From Curvibacter sp. PAE-UM (GTDB lineage Bacteria > Pseudomonadota > Gammaproteobacteria > Burkholderiales > Burkholderiaceae_C): a stretch of 64,000 nt of DNA. The stretch's first letter is position 1; every line of letters begins with the position of its first letter. A program made the position numbers and the translations under genes. The notes beneath the pieces were generated by a model that was not told the DNA's origin, made no database searches, and saw only the letters and a program-made list of their open reading frames with translations. Of this stretch, positions 6,996-15,564 are shown in pieces. The stretch spans positions 2,417,822-2,481,821 of the forward strand of contig NZ_KQ483358.1 in NCBI RefSeq assembly GCF_001432305.1, in the 5' to 3' direction.

Positions 6996-8108
6996 TTACT
7001 GCACGAAGCGGTTGCCGCGCGAGAGGATGGTCAGTTCCACCCAGGTGCTGCCGTGGCGCTGGTTGGGGCCGAAGGTGAGCGTGTAGCCGTGCAGGTCCAT
7101 CCGGCCCAGCGTGCCCATGGCCTGCAGCACGCTTTCGCGCGTGGGCTGGGGGCCGGCCTTCTTGAGGGCCGTCACCAGCACCTTGGCGGCGATGCAGGAT
7201 TCCAGCGAGGTGTAGTTCAGCCGGGCACCGTTGAGCGCCTTGAGCGCCTCGGCGCATTCCTTCACCAGCGGCATGGAGATCTGGTTGGAAGCGCGTGGCG
7301 AGGGAATGATCTGCGACACCACGGTACCGCGCGCCAGGTTGCCCACCGATTCGATCAACTCGTCGGGGTTGACGAAGGACAGCGCCGCCACCGGCACCGC
7401 CGCGCCCTTGTCGTTGGCGATCTTCAGGTAATCGCCGACCACGCTGAACTGCGTGGTGGCCAGCACGTAGTGGGGCCCGTCCTTGGTAAGCGCCTCGACG
7501 GCGGCCGCATCGAGCGCCGCGCCGCGCTTGACGGCCACGCCGCGCGGTTTTTCTGCGCCGGCGTCGGCAAAGACACCGGCCACGGCTTCGTAGTTGCTGC
7601 GGCCCACCTCGTCGTCGTAGTAGAGCACCACCGTCCTGCTCGCCCCGACGCCGCGCTTGGACTCCATGATCTTGAGCGTCTCGTCCTTGTAGGAGGCGCG
7701 GATGGTGTAGACGTTGGGGTGGCCGCGCAGGCTCAGCGAGCCGCTGAAGGGGGCGAAGAACAGCATGTTGTTCTGTGTCACCAGCGGCAGCGCGTCCACG
7801 CTGTTGGTGGCCGAGTTGTAGCCGAAGAGCACCATGGCGTTGTGCTGGCCCAGCAACTGCTGGGTGTTTTCGGCGGCGCGCTGGCGGTTGTTGGCGTTGT
7901 CCAGCGTCACGAGCTGGATCTTGCGGCCACCCAGCTGGTTGCCGGCGTTGACCCTGGCGAAAATGGCCTGTGCGCCGTCGCGCATGTCGCGCCCGATGTC
8001 GGCATTGGAACCGCTGAGCGGCACCGACTGGCCGATCACGATGTCCTGGCCCCAGGCGGCCGGGGTGAGGGCCAGGGTCAGCAGGGCCGTGGAAAGCAGC
8101 TTTCTCAT
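6996..8108 (-). CDS. ABC transporter periplasmic binding protein, branched-chain amino acid (LivJ/LivK) type
   Basis: The product is 370 residues from ATG 8106-8108, with AAGGAGACAAG directly upstream. A signal peptide (M-R-K-L-L..., cleavage near W-G-Q at about 22) is followed by I-V-I-G-Q-S-V-P-L-S-G-S-N-A, the conserved opening of Peripla_BP_6 proteins, and by repeated Rossmann-like lobes. It binds a small solute in the periplasm, probably an amino acid or an aromatic or carboxylic acid. No permease or ATPase genes are next to it, so it is an orphan that must use components encoded elsewhere. Confidence 0.85.
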   Translation of the reverse strand: MRKLLSTALLTLALTPAAWGQDIVIGQSVPLSGSNADIGRDMRDGAQAIFARVNAGNQLGGRKIQLVTLDNANNRQRAAENTQQLLGQHNAMVLFGYNSATNSVDALPLVTQNNMLFFAPFSGSLSLRGHPNVYTIRASYKDETLKIMESKRGVGASRTVVLYYDDEVGRSNYEAVAGVFADAGAEKPRGVAVKRGAALDAAAVEALTKDGPHYVLATTQFSVVGDYLKIANDKGAAVPVAALSFVNPDELIESVGNLARGTVVSQIIPSPRASNQISMPLVKECAEALKALNGARLNYTSLESCIAAKVLVTALKKAGPQPTRESVLQAMGTLGRMDLHGYTLTFGPNQRHGSTWVELTILSRGNRFVQ

Positions 8109-8232
8109 CTTGTCTCCTTCGTAAACGATGGGATTCATGAGGCTGCCTCTGACGGGCGGCTCCCAACGCAACCCATTCTAGGGAGACAAGCGTGCCTGGC
8201 GCTGATGCAATGCCTGCGTGGCGCTTATGGGT

Positions 8233-8877
8233 TCAGCCGTGTTGCCAGGGTTTTTCGCGGTACCAGGCCACGCTGGCCAGGTGCAGCATGGGCCGGTCGC
8301 CCGAGGTGTCGCCATAGGCGTGCAGCACGGGCTGTGCCGCGCCGAACTCGGTCGCCAGCCAGGTCTGCAGCCGGTGCACTTTCTCCTCGCCGTGGCAGTT
8401 GGGCGTGGCCATGCGGCCGGTGTAGCGGCCGTCCACCACTTCCATCTCCGTGCAGAGCACGGCGTCCACGCCCAGGCTGGCGCCGGCCAGATGCATGTAG
8501 AGGCTGGTGGAGGCGCTGACGATGATGCAGCGGTGGCCCTGCTGCTGGTGCTCCACCAGATGGTGCATGGCCCAGGGACGCCACTGCAGGGGCAGATACT
8601 CGCGCACGAAAGCCTGGGCGCAGCGCTGCACCTCGGCTTGCGTGCGGCCGGCCAGGCTGGCCTGCAGCAGCACCGCCTTGGCGCGGTGGTTGCTGGTGAA
8701 GCGCAGGGCGTAGGCGGCCAGCCAGGGGCTGCAGATGAAGAGCACCCACAGCAGGGTGGGCGTGCCCAGCAGACGGCGCAGGAAGGGCAGCAGGGTGTCG
8801 CGCCAGGTCAGGGTGCCGTCGAAGTCGAAGGCTGCGACGATGGTCCCTGGCGCTGCTTCGCTCACGGTTTCGGACAT
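8233..8877 (-). CDS. HAD-IB family phosphatase, last gene of the polyprenyl/envelope operon
   Basis: The product is 214 residues from ATG 8875-8877. HAD motifs are in order: motif I F-D-F-D-G-T-L-T (residues 17-24), motif II S-A-S-T-S near 120, a lysine in E-E-K-V-H, and motif III Y-G-D-T-S-G-D-R-P-M-L near 190. These are the subfamily IB signatures (SerB/CicA-like) of small-molecule phosphatases. The start lies 16 bases inside the 3' end of the GT39 gene, so translation is coupled. In context it may dephosphorylate a lipid-linked or sugar intermediate of the same pathway (inference). Confidence 0.85.
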   Translation of the reverse strand: MSETVSEAAPGTIVAAFDFDGTLTWRDTLLPFLRRLLGTPTLLWVLFICSPWLAAYALRFTSNHRAKAVLLQASLAGRTQAEVQRCAQAFVREYLPLQWRPWAMHHLVEHQQQGHRCIIVSASTSLYMHLAGASLGVDAVLCTEMEVVDGRYTGRMATPNCHGEEKVHRLQTWLATEFGAAQPVLHAYGDTSGDRPMLHLASVAWYREKPWQHG

Positions 8878-10397
8878 GAGACCTGGCCGCAGTAGCGCAC
8901 GCAGTAGGGGCAGCCGGTCATGGGCAGCCAGGTGGGGATGTTGTAGTAGCGCCGGAAGACCTCGGCCAGCACGCCCTGGCGATAGGCCTCGAAATTGAAG
9001 TTGCGGCCTTCGACGTAGTGGAAGGTGATGCCGCTTTGCACCGCGGTGTAGGCCTGCACGCTGTCGAAATAAGGGGTGAAGTCACCCATCACCGGCGGGT
9101 CGGACAGCAGCACGCGGATGGTCTTGCCCTGGTAGACGGAATAGTCGACCAGCAGGTCGTCCTGGCGTGCGTGGAACTTGCCGGGGCCGAAGACGGGCAC
9201 GTACTGCCCGCTCACGTAGCCGTAGACGGCGGCGGGTGAATAACCGTCGGCCATGAGCACGGAATCCGGTGTGCGGACCTGGGCCAGCAGCTCGGGCGTC
9301 TTGAAGGCGCGCACGATGGCAAAGTAGCGTGGTTTGCCCGCCCATTGCTCCACATGGGTCAGCGCGATGCCGCCCAGGGGCAGCACATGCAGGGCGGTGA
9401 AGGCAGCCAGGCCCAGGGCGCAGTGGCGCAGCGCGGCCTGGGGCAGCGCGAAGGCCAGCAGCACGAAGACGAAGGGGTAGAAGGACAGCACCCAGTGCAG
9501 GCCCACCACCTTCTTGAGCGAGAGCAGCGCGAAGAACAGCAGGGGCACCACGATGAGCACGCTGACCAGGGGCAGCTGGCGCGCCGTGGCCGCGAGCACG
9601 CCGCGGTGCTTGAGACCCAGCCACAGCACGGCCGGCGTGAGCAGGTAGGCCAGCATGCCCAGGTAGGTCAGCGGCTTGCGCAGTTCGAAGACGGCGTCTT
9701 CGTTGCGATTGATGGCGTTGAACATGATGTTGGACCAGCCATGGCTCATGTTCCACAGGAGATTGATCAGGGGGCCGGGCAGCGCGCACAGCACCAGCAG
9801 CAGCAGGGCGGGCCAGCGCTCGCGGCGGAAGGCAGCGAAATAGACCAGGTAGGCCAGGCCCAGCACCACCGAGAAATACTTGGAGAGGAAGGCGCAGCCG
9901 ATGAAGAAGCCCGAGAGGGCGTACAGGCCCCAGGCGCGGCCGTCCATCTGTGTGCGCCGTTCGGCGCGCAGCAGCATGGCGACCGACAGCACCGACCAGA
10001 AGAGCAGCGGGGTGTCGGTGGTGATCAGCGCGTTGAGCCAGTTGATCGGCGCCAGCCAGAACAGCAGCACGCCCCAGGCCGCGCGCTCGCGGTTCATCGG
10101 CTTGAAGGTCCACCACAGCAGGCCGCCCAGGGCCAGGGGCAGGAGCACCACCGGCAGGCGGATGGCCCAGGTGGCTTCGCCGAAGAGCGTGCGCATGAGC
10201 CAGATCAGCCAGCCCACCATGGGCGGGTGGTCGTAGTAGCCCCAGTCGGGGTAGACGCCCCACCAGTAGAAGAAGGCTTCGTCGCCCGTGATGGGCAGGG
10301 CGGCGGCGAGCCACAGGCGCACGGCCAGCGCGGCCAATGCGGTGACGAGCAGCCAGCGCGGCAGGTTGAAGGAGGCGTCGGTGGAAGAGGAGGACAT
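8862..10397 (-). CDS. GT39/ArnT-like membrane glycosyltransferase
   Basis: The product is 511 residues from ATG 10395-10397. The N-terminal half is strongly hydrophobic with about ten membrane spans. The first periplasmic loop carries T-G-D-E-A-F-F-Y-W-W-G and Y-Y-D-H-P-P-M, the acidic catalytic-loop signature of PMT_2/ArnT-type transferases that use polyprenyl-phosphate sugars. T-D-T-P-L-L near residue 128 is also typical. The C-terminal domain ends in an unusual tail with four cysteines (G-C-P-Y-C-V-R-Y-C-G-Q-V-S-C). Its start codon overlaps the stop of the upstream LPG-synthase-like gene by one base. It likely transfers a sugar onto a lipid, glycan or protein at the periplasmic face. Confidence 0.88.
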   Translation of the reverse strand: MSSSSTDASFNLPRWLLVTALAALAVRLWLAAALPITGDEAFFYWWGVYPDWGYYDHPPMVGWLIWLMRTLFGEATWAIRLPVVLLPLALGGLLWWTFKPMNRERAAWGVLLFWLAPINWLNALITTDTPLLFWSVLSVAMLLRAERRTQMDGRAWGLYALSGFFIGCAFLSKYFSVVLGLAYLVYFAAFRRERWPALLLLVLCALPGPLINLLWNMSHGWSNIMFNAINRNEDAVFELRKPLTYLGMLAYLLTPAVLWLGLKHRGVLAATARQLPLVSVLIVVPLLFFALLSLKKVVGLHWVLSFYPFVFVLLAFALPQAALRHCALGLAAFTALHVLPLGGIALTHVEQWAGKPRYFAIVRAFKTPELLAQVRTPDSVLMADGYSPAAVYGYVSGQYVPVFGPGKFHARQDDLLVDYSVYQGKTIRVLLSDPPVMGDFTPYFDSVQAYTAVQSGITFHYVEGRNFNFEAYRQGVLAEVFRRYYNIPTWLPMTGCPYCVRYCGQVSCPKP

Positions 10398-11305
10398 CAG
10401 CGCAGGGAAATATCGCGGGAGACGGCCGCACTATATAGGAGGGCCAGCGCGCCGATGGCCACCGCCAGCCAGAGCGTGAGCAGGCGCACCAGCACGGTGA
10501 TGGCGACGGCCGTGGCCAGCGCGCTGCCCTGCAGCACCAGCAGGCCGGTCAGCAGGGCTTCGGTGCCGCCCAGGCCGGCCGGCAGCAGCGAGAGCGCGCC
10601 GCCCACCATGGCCAGGGCGTAGAAGCCGGTGGCCAGCAGCGGATCGATGGTCAGCCCGAGTTCACGACAGACCAGCCAGGTGGCCAGGCCTTGCGCGGCC
10701 CAGGCCACGAGCGTGAGGCCCAGCCAGGTCCAGGGACGCGTGGCCAGGCAGCGCCAGGCGGCGTGCAGCCAGGGCAGGCGGGTGAACAGGACCTGCCTGA
10801 ACTTGAAGAGCAGGATCAGCACGAACAGGCCCACAGTGGCAAGGACGGCCACGAGCTGCAGCTGCCAGGCCGCCGCGCCGGGCAGTTGCGCCAGCCACCA
10901 CAGGCCCGGTAGCGTGAGCAGCAGCAGGGCCAGCAGGTCGGCCACGCGCTCGGCACCGAAGATGGCCAGGCTGTCGGCCGCGCCCAGCGGCTGGCGCAGC
11001 AGCAGGCCGCGCGCGGCTTCGCCCACATTGCCGGGGGTGGGCGTGAAGGTGTAGCCGGCGAGATAAAGGCGCAGGCCCTGGAGCGGCGGCAGCGGGCGGC
11101 CGTAGTGCGCCATCCACAGGCGCCAGCGCTGGCCGCGCAGGAGGTAGTTGAGCATGCACAGGGCTGCCGCCAGCGCGCCGGCCGGCGACCACAGCACGGA
11201 GAGCCGGGCGCCGGTGGCGGTGTCGCCGCTGAGCAGCAGCACCAGGGCGTAGACGGTGGCGGCGCCACCGATGATCAGCAGCAGGGACTTGAGTGGCAGT
11301 TTCAA
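10397..11305 (-). CDS. lysylphosphatidylglycerol synthase TM-region-like (UPF0104) membrane protein
   Basis: The product is 302 residues with about eight hydrophobic spans. Characteristic features are L-L-R-G-Q-R-W (residues 55-61), P-T-P-G-N-V-G-E-A-A-R (91-101), which is the P-x-x-x-G-E signature of the family, and L-P-A-G-L-G-G-T-E-A-L near residue 240. The family is homologous to the flippase-like half of MprF and occurs in many glycolipid and polyprenyl-sugar operons. A role in moving a lipid-linked intermediate across the membrane is plausible here (inference). The gene ends in a TGATG overlap with the GT39 gene and follows the UbiA-like gene by 36 bases. Confidence 0.85.
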   Translation of the reverse strand: MKLPLKSLLLIIGGAATVYALVLLLSGDTATGARLSVLWSPAGALAAALCMLNYLLRGQRWRLWMAHYGRPLPPLQGLRLYLAGYTFTPTPGNVGEAARGLLLRQPLGAADSLAIFGAERVADLLALLLLTLPGLWWLAQLPGAAAWQLQLVAVLATVGLFVLILLFKFRQVLFTRLPWLHAAWRCLATRPWTWLGLTLVAWAAQGLATWLVCRELGLTIDPLLATGFYALAMVGGALSLLPAGLGGTEALLTGLLVLQGSALATAVAITVLVRLLTLWLAVAIGALALLYSAAVSRDISLR

Positions 11306-11341
11306 GCGGGATGCCTGTTCGTGCTCAAGTGTGAACCGGCC

Positions 11342-12202
11342 CTAGCGCCAGAACCGCGAGCCCAGGAACAGCGCCAGCCAGGCGATGCCGGCGGCCAGGA
11401 TCCAGGGGTCGCGCAGCAGGTCGCGCGAGACGTCCTCGCCGCGGCCGCGGTGCACCTGGTAGGCATAACGCAGCAGGCCGAAGACCACTACCGGCACGGT
11501 GTAGACCAGGCGCTCGCCGTGCTGCTGCAGCGCTTCGATGCTGGTGGCATACAAGCCGTAGGTGATGACGGTGGCCGTCATGGTGGCGGCGATGTAGGTG
11601 TCGAGCAGGGCAGGCGGGTAGTGTTCCAGCACGGCGCGCTGTTGCTCCGGTTCGTGGAAGGTTTCGGCCTTGCGTTTGGAGAAACCCAGGAAGAGCGCGA
11701 TGAAGAGGCCGGTGAGCAGCAGCCAGCGCGAAGGCGGGATGCCCACGGCTACCGTGCCGGCCAGCAGGCGCAGCATGAAGCCGCTGGCGATGATGGAGAC
11801 ATCCACCACCGGCACGTGCTTGAGGCGCCAGCTGTAGGCCAGGTTGAGCACGACGTAGAGCGTCAGGATGAGCAGCAACGCACGGCTGCCCCAGGCCAGG
11901 CCCACGCCGGTCAGCAGCAGCACGGTGGCGAGGATCAGCGCCTGGCGCGGGCTGACGACACCGCTGGCCAGCGGGCGCAGGCGCTTGCTTGGGTGCTGGG
12001 CATCGGCGGCGCGGTCGCGCCAGTCGTTGAGGATGTAGACCAGGCTGGAGAAGCAGCAGAAGGCCAGGAAGGCGTACAGCACGCGCGAGACCAGCGGGCC
12101 GTTGTTCCAGGCCTGGCTGAACATCAGGCCGGCGAAGACGAAGACGTTCTTGAGCCACTGGTGCGGGCGCATCAGGCGGATCAGGGGGTGCAGGGCAGCC
12201 AT
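11342..12202 (-). CDS. UbiA-family prenyltransferase, decaprenyl-phosphate phosphoribosyltransferase (DPPR synthase)-like
   Basis: The product is 286 residues with about eight or nine membrane spans. The first Asp-rich motif is N-D-W-R-D (59-63), followed by A-D-A-Q-H-P-S-K-R-L-R-P-L-A-S-G; the second region is Y-S-W-R-L-K-H-V-P-V-V-D-V with S-G-F-M-L-R. The H-P-x-K-R-x-R-P and Y-S-x-x-L-K-x-x-x-x-x-D patterns are those I recall for Rv3806c-type DPPR synthases rather than quinone or heme prenyltransferases. The reaction is transfer of 5-phosphoribose from PRPP to polyprenyl phosphate. It follows a PAP2 phosphatase gene by 4 bases, mirroring the mycobacterial Rv3807c-Rv3806c pair. Confidence 0.83.
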   Translation of the reverse strand: MAALHPLIRLMRPHQWLKNVFVFAGLMFSQAWNNGPLVSRVLYAFLAFCCFSSLVYILNDWRDRAADAQHPSKRLRPLASGVVSPRQALILATVLLLTGVGLAWGSRALLLILTLYVVLNLAYSWRLKHVPVVDVSIIASGFMLRLLAGTVAVGIPPSRWLLLTGLFIALFLGFSKRKAETFHEPEQQRAVLEHYPPALLDTYIAATMTATVITYGLYATSIEALQQHGERLVYTVPVVVFGLLRYAYQVHRGRGEDVSRDLLRDPWILAAGIAWLALFLGSRFWR

Positions 12203-12206
12203 GGGC

Positions 12207-12899
12207 TCACACCTTTCCGGGCGGCTGCCCGTATTTGTAGACGTAACTCAGGACCACCCAGACCAGCCCGCTGGCGAGCAGCGTGATGGGCAGGGCCCAG
12301 AGCGCATCACTGAGCCAGTGCGCCCCGACCGACATGCGCGCCACGCTCACCAGCGCGCCGGCGACCAGGCCGCCGGCGATCCAGCGCCAGCGGCGGCGCG
12401 GGTCGAGCAGCATGAGCGAGACGAAAAAGAAGCCGCAGGCCACGTGGCCGCTGGTGAAGGCGCAGTTGTCGCTGCACTGCTGGGCCTGCGTCAGGGCCGG
12501 GGTGAACTGGCGGTCGCCGCCGAACTGGACCACGTCGAAAGGACGTGCGCGCAGGGTGTGCTCCTTGACCGCCCAGGTGGAGAAGCCGGGGCCCAGCGTC
12601 AGGGCGATGCCCACGAAGGCCAGGGCGATGCCGGCGCGGCGCGAACGCCGCAGCAGGCTGATGACGATCCAGCCCGCGATGCTCAGCAGGGCCAGGCTGC
12701 GGAAGATGTCCGGGACGTATTCGTTGACCAGTTCAACCCACAGCCACTTGGCTGGGTTGATCGGCGGCGCGGCTTGCAGGAAATAGGCGGCGACGGCGAT
12801 GTCGAGCTGCGGCCAGATCACGGGCAGCAGGGCTACGGCAAGGGAGGCGCCCAGGACGAGCAGGAAGACGGTGCGGTTGCGTAGAGGAGGTCGGGTCAT
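12207..12899 (-). CDS. PAP2-superfamily membrane phosphatase, first gene of the polyprenyl/envelope operon
   Basis: The product is 230 residues from ATG 12897-12899. All three acid phosphatase motifs are present: K-E-H-T-L-R-A-R-P near residue 112, T-S-G-H near 150, and A-R-M-S-V-G-A-H-W-L-S-D near 187, between five or six membrane spans. The active site should face the periplasm. Possible substrates are polyprenyl (pyro)phosphates, lipid A phosphate or, by analogy with Rv3807c beside DPPR synthase, polyprenyl-phosphoryl-5-phosphoribose. It opens a five-gene minus-strand operon in which each gene overlaps or nearly abuts the next. Confidence 0.88.
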   Translation of the reverse strand: MTRPPLRNRTVFLLVLGASLAVALLPVIWPQLDIAVAAYFLQAAPPINPAKWLWVELVNEYVPDIFRSLALLSIAGWIVISLLRRSRRAGIALAFVGIALTLGPGFSTWAVKEHTLRARPFDVVQFGGDRQFTPALTQAQQCSDNCAFTSGHVACGFFFVSLMLLDPRRRWRWIAGGLVAGALVSVARMSVGAHWLSDALWALPITLLASGLVWVVLSYVYKYGQPPGKV

Positions 12900-12922
12900 G
12901 GGCGGCGCTTGAGTCCCGGCCG

Positions 12923-12947
12923 ATTGTACGTAGGGCCGGCAGGCCCT
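12923..12947 (-). promoter_or_regulatory. candidate promoter of the pap2-dppr operon, with hairpin at the cbiX stop
   Basis: On the minus strand TACAAT (12923-12928) lies 24 bases before the pap2 start codon and resembles the -10 boxes seen elsewhere in the window; no good -35 is visible. Just upstream, AGGGCC-GGCA-GGCCCT (12932-12947) forms a hairpin at the stop codon of cbiX, without a T-run. Together they suggest a weak boundary between the lpt-cbiX operon and the pap2 operon. Confidence 0.35.
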
Positions 12948-13327
12948 TAGCTGTCGGCTAGTGCGATGCGTGCGAGCATGTCGACCACCCGCTCGTCCTC
13001 GCCGATGGCCGGACGCAATTCGAAGCCCACCTGCGGGTACAGGCGCCGCAATTCGGCCACCAGCAGGGGCAGGTCTTCGCGGGCATGACGGCCCACGCCG
13101 AGGAACATGGGCACGATGGTGATGGCCGTGACGCCCTGCGCCACCATCCCGGCGGCGCAGGCGGGGAGGTCAGGCTCCATGAGCTCCAGGTAGGCGCAGC
13201 GCACGATGGCAGCGGATTCGAGCGCTGCGGCGCGTACGGCCACGGCTTCCATGGGAGCGCGCCACTGCGGGTCGCGCGAGCCGTGCGCGAAGAGGATGAG
13301 GCCGCGTGACGGCACCGGGTGTTGCAT
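12947..13327 (-). CDS. cbiX: short sirohydrochlorin chelatase (CbiX/SirB family)
   Basis: The product is 126 residues from ATG 13325-13327. The longer frame upstream is the 3' end of lptG. The metal-binding histidine is H15 in L-F-A-H-G-S-R-D-P, and a second sits in F-L-G-V-G-R-H-A-R-E-D-L-P. The length is that of single-domain CbiX-S proteins, which work as homodimers and insert Co2+ (cobalamin route) or Fe2+ (siroheme route) into sirohydrochlorin. No other tetrapyrrole gene is near. It starts 5 bases after lptG ends and is probably co-transcribed with lptF-lptG. Confidence 0.88.
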   Translation of the reverse strand: MQHPVPSRGLILFAHGSRDPQWRAPMEAVAVRAAALESAAIVRCAYLELMEPDLPACAAGMVAQGVTAITIVPMFLGVGRHAREDLPLLVAELRRLYPQVGFELRPAIGEDERVVDMLARIALADS

Positions 13328-13332
13328 GAAAG

Positions 13333-14442
13333 TTACCTTCTGAGCACCAGCCAACCGAAGGCGGTGAGGGAGATCAGCATGTAGATCATGCCGGGGGCGG
13401 CGGCCGTGAGCCAGGGAATCCAGTGCTGCAGCTCGCCGATGTAGCCGAACACGTTGTTGAGGAAGAAGAAGCTGATGCCGGCCATCACGCCGCCGAAGAC
13501 GTAGAGGGAGATGCCCTCGTTGCGGAAGTGCAGGTAGGCAAAGGGCAGGGCCAGCATGACCATCACCAGGCAGCTCAGCGGGTAGAACACCTTTTTCCAG
13601 AACTCGATCTCGTAGCGCTCGGCGGTCTGGGCGTTTTCCTTGAGGTGGCGGATGTACTGGAACAGGTCGATGGTGCTCATGCGCTCGGGTCGCAGCACGG
13701 CGGCCGAGACCATCTCGGCCGAGATGCCCGTGGGCCAGCGGAACGCCGGCACGCGGGTGCGTTCGACCCGGCTGAGGGCCAGGCCGGGCGCGTTGAACTC
13801 GGTACGCTCGGCATTTTCGAGCTGCCAGGCGTCGTCGGGCATGAAGCGCGCCAGCGGCGCGTGTGTCATCGAGACCAGGGCACTCTGGTTGTCGAATTCA
13901 AAGATGCGCACATCGCGCATATCGCCGTCGGAGTTCAGCGAGCCGACGTTGACGGCGAACTGGGCATAGGGCTCGCGCTCGCGCAGCCAGGCGCCGGTCT
14001 GGCCCACGCTGAGCTTGCCTTCGTAGCGCGCCTTGAGCAGCTGGGCCGTGCGGTCGGCCCAGGGGGCCAGGTAGTCGCCGATGACGAAGGTCAGCAGGGC
14101 GAAGGTGAAGCCGGCGATGAGCAGCATGCGCAGCGCGCGCCAGGGGCCCAGCCCGCTGGTGCGCAGGATGGTGAATTCAGAACTCTGCGCCAGCCGCGTC
14201 ATGACGTAGATGGTGCCGATCAGCACGGTGATGGGCAGCAGCTCGTAGAGGTGGTTGGGCACCAGCAGGGCCACGTAGCTGGCGGCCTGCGGCACCTGAT
14301 ACCCGGCGGACAGGCCCGGGCGGCCGATGGTGGGCAGCTGGTCAACGAAGTCGAAGAAGGCGAAGAGCGCCAGGAAGCCCAGCGTGACGAAGACCACGGC
14401 CGTGAACATCTCTGCGTGGATCAGGCGGCGGATGGTGTTCAT
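13333..14442 (-). CDS. lptG: LPS export ABC transporter permease LptG
   Basis: The product is 369 residues from ATG 14440-14442. The N-terminus (M-N-T-I-R-R-L-I, then a span with F-F-D-F-V-D-Q-L) and the pattern of three N-terminal spans, a large periplasmic beta-jellyroll domain (about residues 120-265) and three C-terminal spans are those of LptF/LptG permeases. In the LptB2FG complex it extracts lipopolysaccharide from the inner membrane and passes it to LptC. It overlaps lptF by 4 bases (ATGA). LptF and LptG are told apart by gene order and by the late G-Y-I-G-E-L near residue 335. Confidence 0.92.
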   Translation of the reverse strand: MNTIRRLIHAEMFTAVVFVTLGFLALFAFFDFVDQLPTIGRPGLSAGYQVPQAASYVALLVPNHLYELLPITVLIGTIYVMTRLAQSSEFTILRTSGLGPWRALRMLLIAGFTFALLTFVIGDYLAPWADRTAQLLKARYEGKLSVGQTGAWLREREPYAQFAVNVGSLNSDGDMRDVRIFEFDNQSALVSMTHAPLARFMPDDAWQLENAERTEFNAPGLALSRVERTRVPAFRWPTGISAEMVSAAVLRPERMSTIDLFQYIRHLKENAQTAERYEIEFWKKVFYPLSCLVMVMLALPFAYLHFRNEGISLYVFGGVMAGISFFFLNNVFGYIGELQHWIPWLTAAAPGMIYMLISLTAFGWLVLRR

Positions 14443-15542
14443 GGGGTTGCCGCCTTGCGCTGGGGCAGGCGCAGGCGCCAGCCCCAGTTGTACTGGCGCT
14501 TGGCCAGCCAGAGCAGGCCGGCGGCCAGCATGCCGCCGTGCAACAGCACGTTGTAGGCCAGGAAACCGAACTTGCCGGAGGCGATCCAGGTCTGCCCCAG
14601 GGTCAGCAGGTTCAGATAGACCTGAAACAGCAGCAGCGAAAACATCAGGTTGCCCGAGCGCCCCACGCGCGGGTTGACGCGCGTGGCAGCCAGCGCGAGC
14701 ACGGACAGGTTGAGCGCGGCCAGCACGAAACCCAGGCGCATCGAGATCTCGCCCAGGTAGGCCGGGGAGGTCGGGTTGCGGATCAGCGCCAGCGTGGAGA
14801 TGTTGCCCAGCGGGACATCGATCTTGCCACCCAGCGGGTCCTGCGCCACACGCAGTTTGTAGCGTTCGAACTCGCCGATCTTCACCTCGCCTTTGCCCTG
14901 GGTGCTCTCCAGGCGCTGGCCGTTTTCCAGCACCAGGAAACGGTCGTTGCCGATCAGCTCGGTGTAGCCGCTGCGCGCCGAGGTCACCGTCTCCTTGCCG
15001 TTTTCGGTGGTGGCGACAAAGACGTTCCTGGCGCTGTACTCGTTAAGCAGGCTTTTCTCGACGAAGAAGACACGGGTGCCGCCAGCCGATTCCTGGAACT
15101 GGCCGGGCTGCACGCGTTCCAGGTCGCCGCGGCTTTCGTACTGGGCGCGCATGTTCTCAACCTGCTGGTTGGACCAGGGCAGCACGAACATGGCCAGGGT
15201 GGCGATGGCCAGCAGGATGGGCCAGGCGAAACGCAGCAGGGGACGCAGCAGGTTGAACAGGCCCATGCCGCTGGAGAACCAGATGACCATCTCGCTGTCG
15301 GTGTACAGGCGCGACAGCGTCATGACGATGGCGACGAACAGGCCCATGGTCATGATGTTGGGCAGGAAGGACAGCAGCGTGTAGCCCATGACCAGCATCA
15401 CGTCCGACGGATTGAAGCTGCCGCGCGAGGCCATGCCCAGTGTGCGGATCAGCGTCATGGTCATGACAACGGTGACCAGAACGATCAGCGTGGCGCCAAA
15501 GCTGCGTGCCAGCTCCTTGCGGATGGAGGAATCGAATAACAT
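14439..15542 (-). CDS. lptF: LPS export ABC transporter permease LptF
   Basis: The product is 367 residues from ATG 15540-15542 (MLFDSSIRKELARSF). The R-K-E-L-A-R-S-F-G-A-T-L start, the six-span architecture and the periplasmic insert (about residues 120-260, with F-V-E-K and Q-R-L-E-S-T-Q-G-K-G-E) are LptF features. It pairs with LptG in the LPS exporter. It is divergent from pepA with only 22 bases between start codons, the usual arrangement in beta- and gammaproteobacteria, so the promoters of both genes must overlap. Confidence 0.93.
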   Translation of the reverse strand: MLFDSSIRKELARSFGATLIVLVTVVMTMTLIRTLGMASRGSFNPSDVMLVMGYTLLSFLPNIMTMGLFVAIVMTLSRLYTDSEMVIWFSSGMGLFNLLRPLLRFAWPILLAIATLAMFVLPWSNQQVENMRAQYESRGDLERVQPGQFQESAGGTRVFFVEKSLLNEYSARNVFVATTENGKETVTSARSGYTELIGNDRFLVLENGQRLESTQGKGEVKIGEFERYKLRVAQDPLGGKIDVPLGNISTLALIRNPTSPAYLGEISMRLGFVLAALNLSVLALAATRVNPRVGRSGNLMFSLLLFQVYLNLLTLGQTWIASGKFGFLAYNVLLHGGMLAAGLLWLAKRQYNWGWRLRLPQRKAATP

Positions 15543-15564
15543 TGCTCGTCAGGAAAACGCCATT

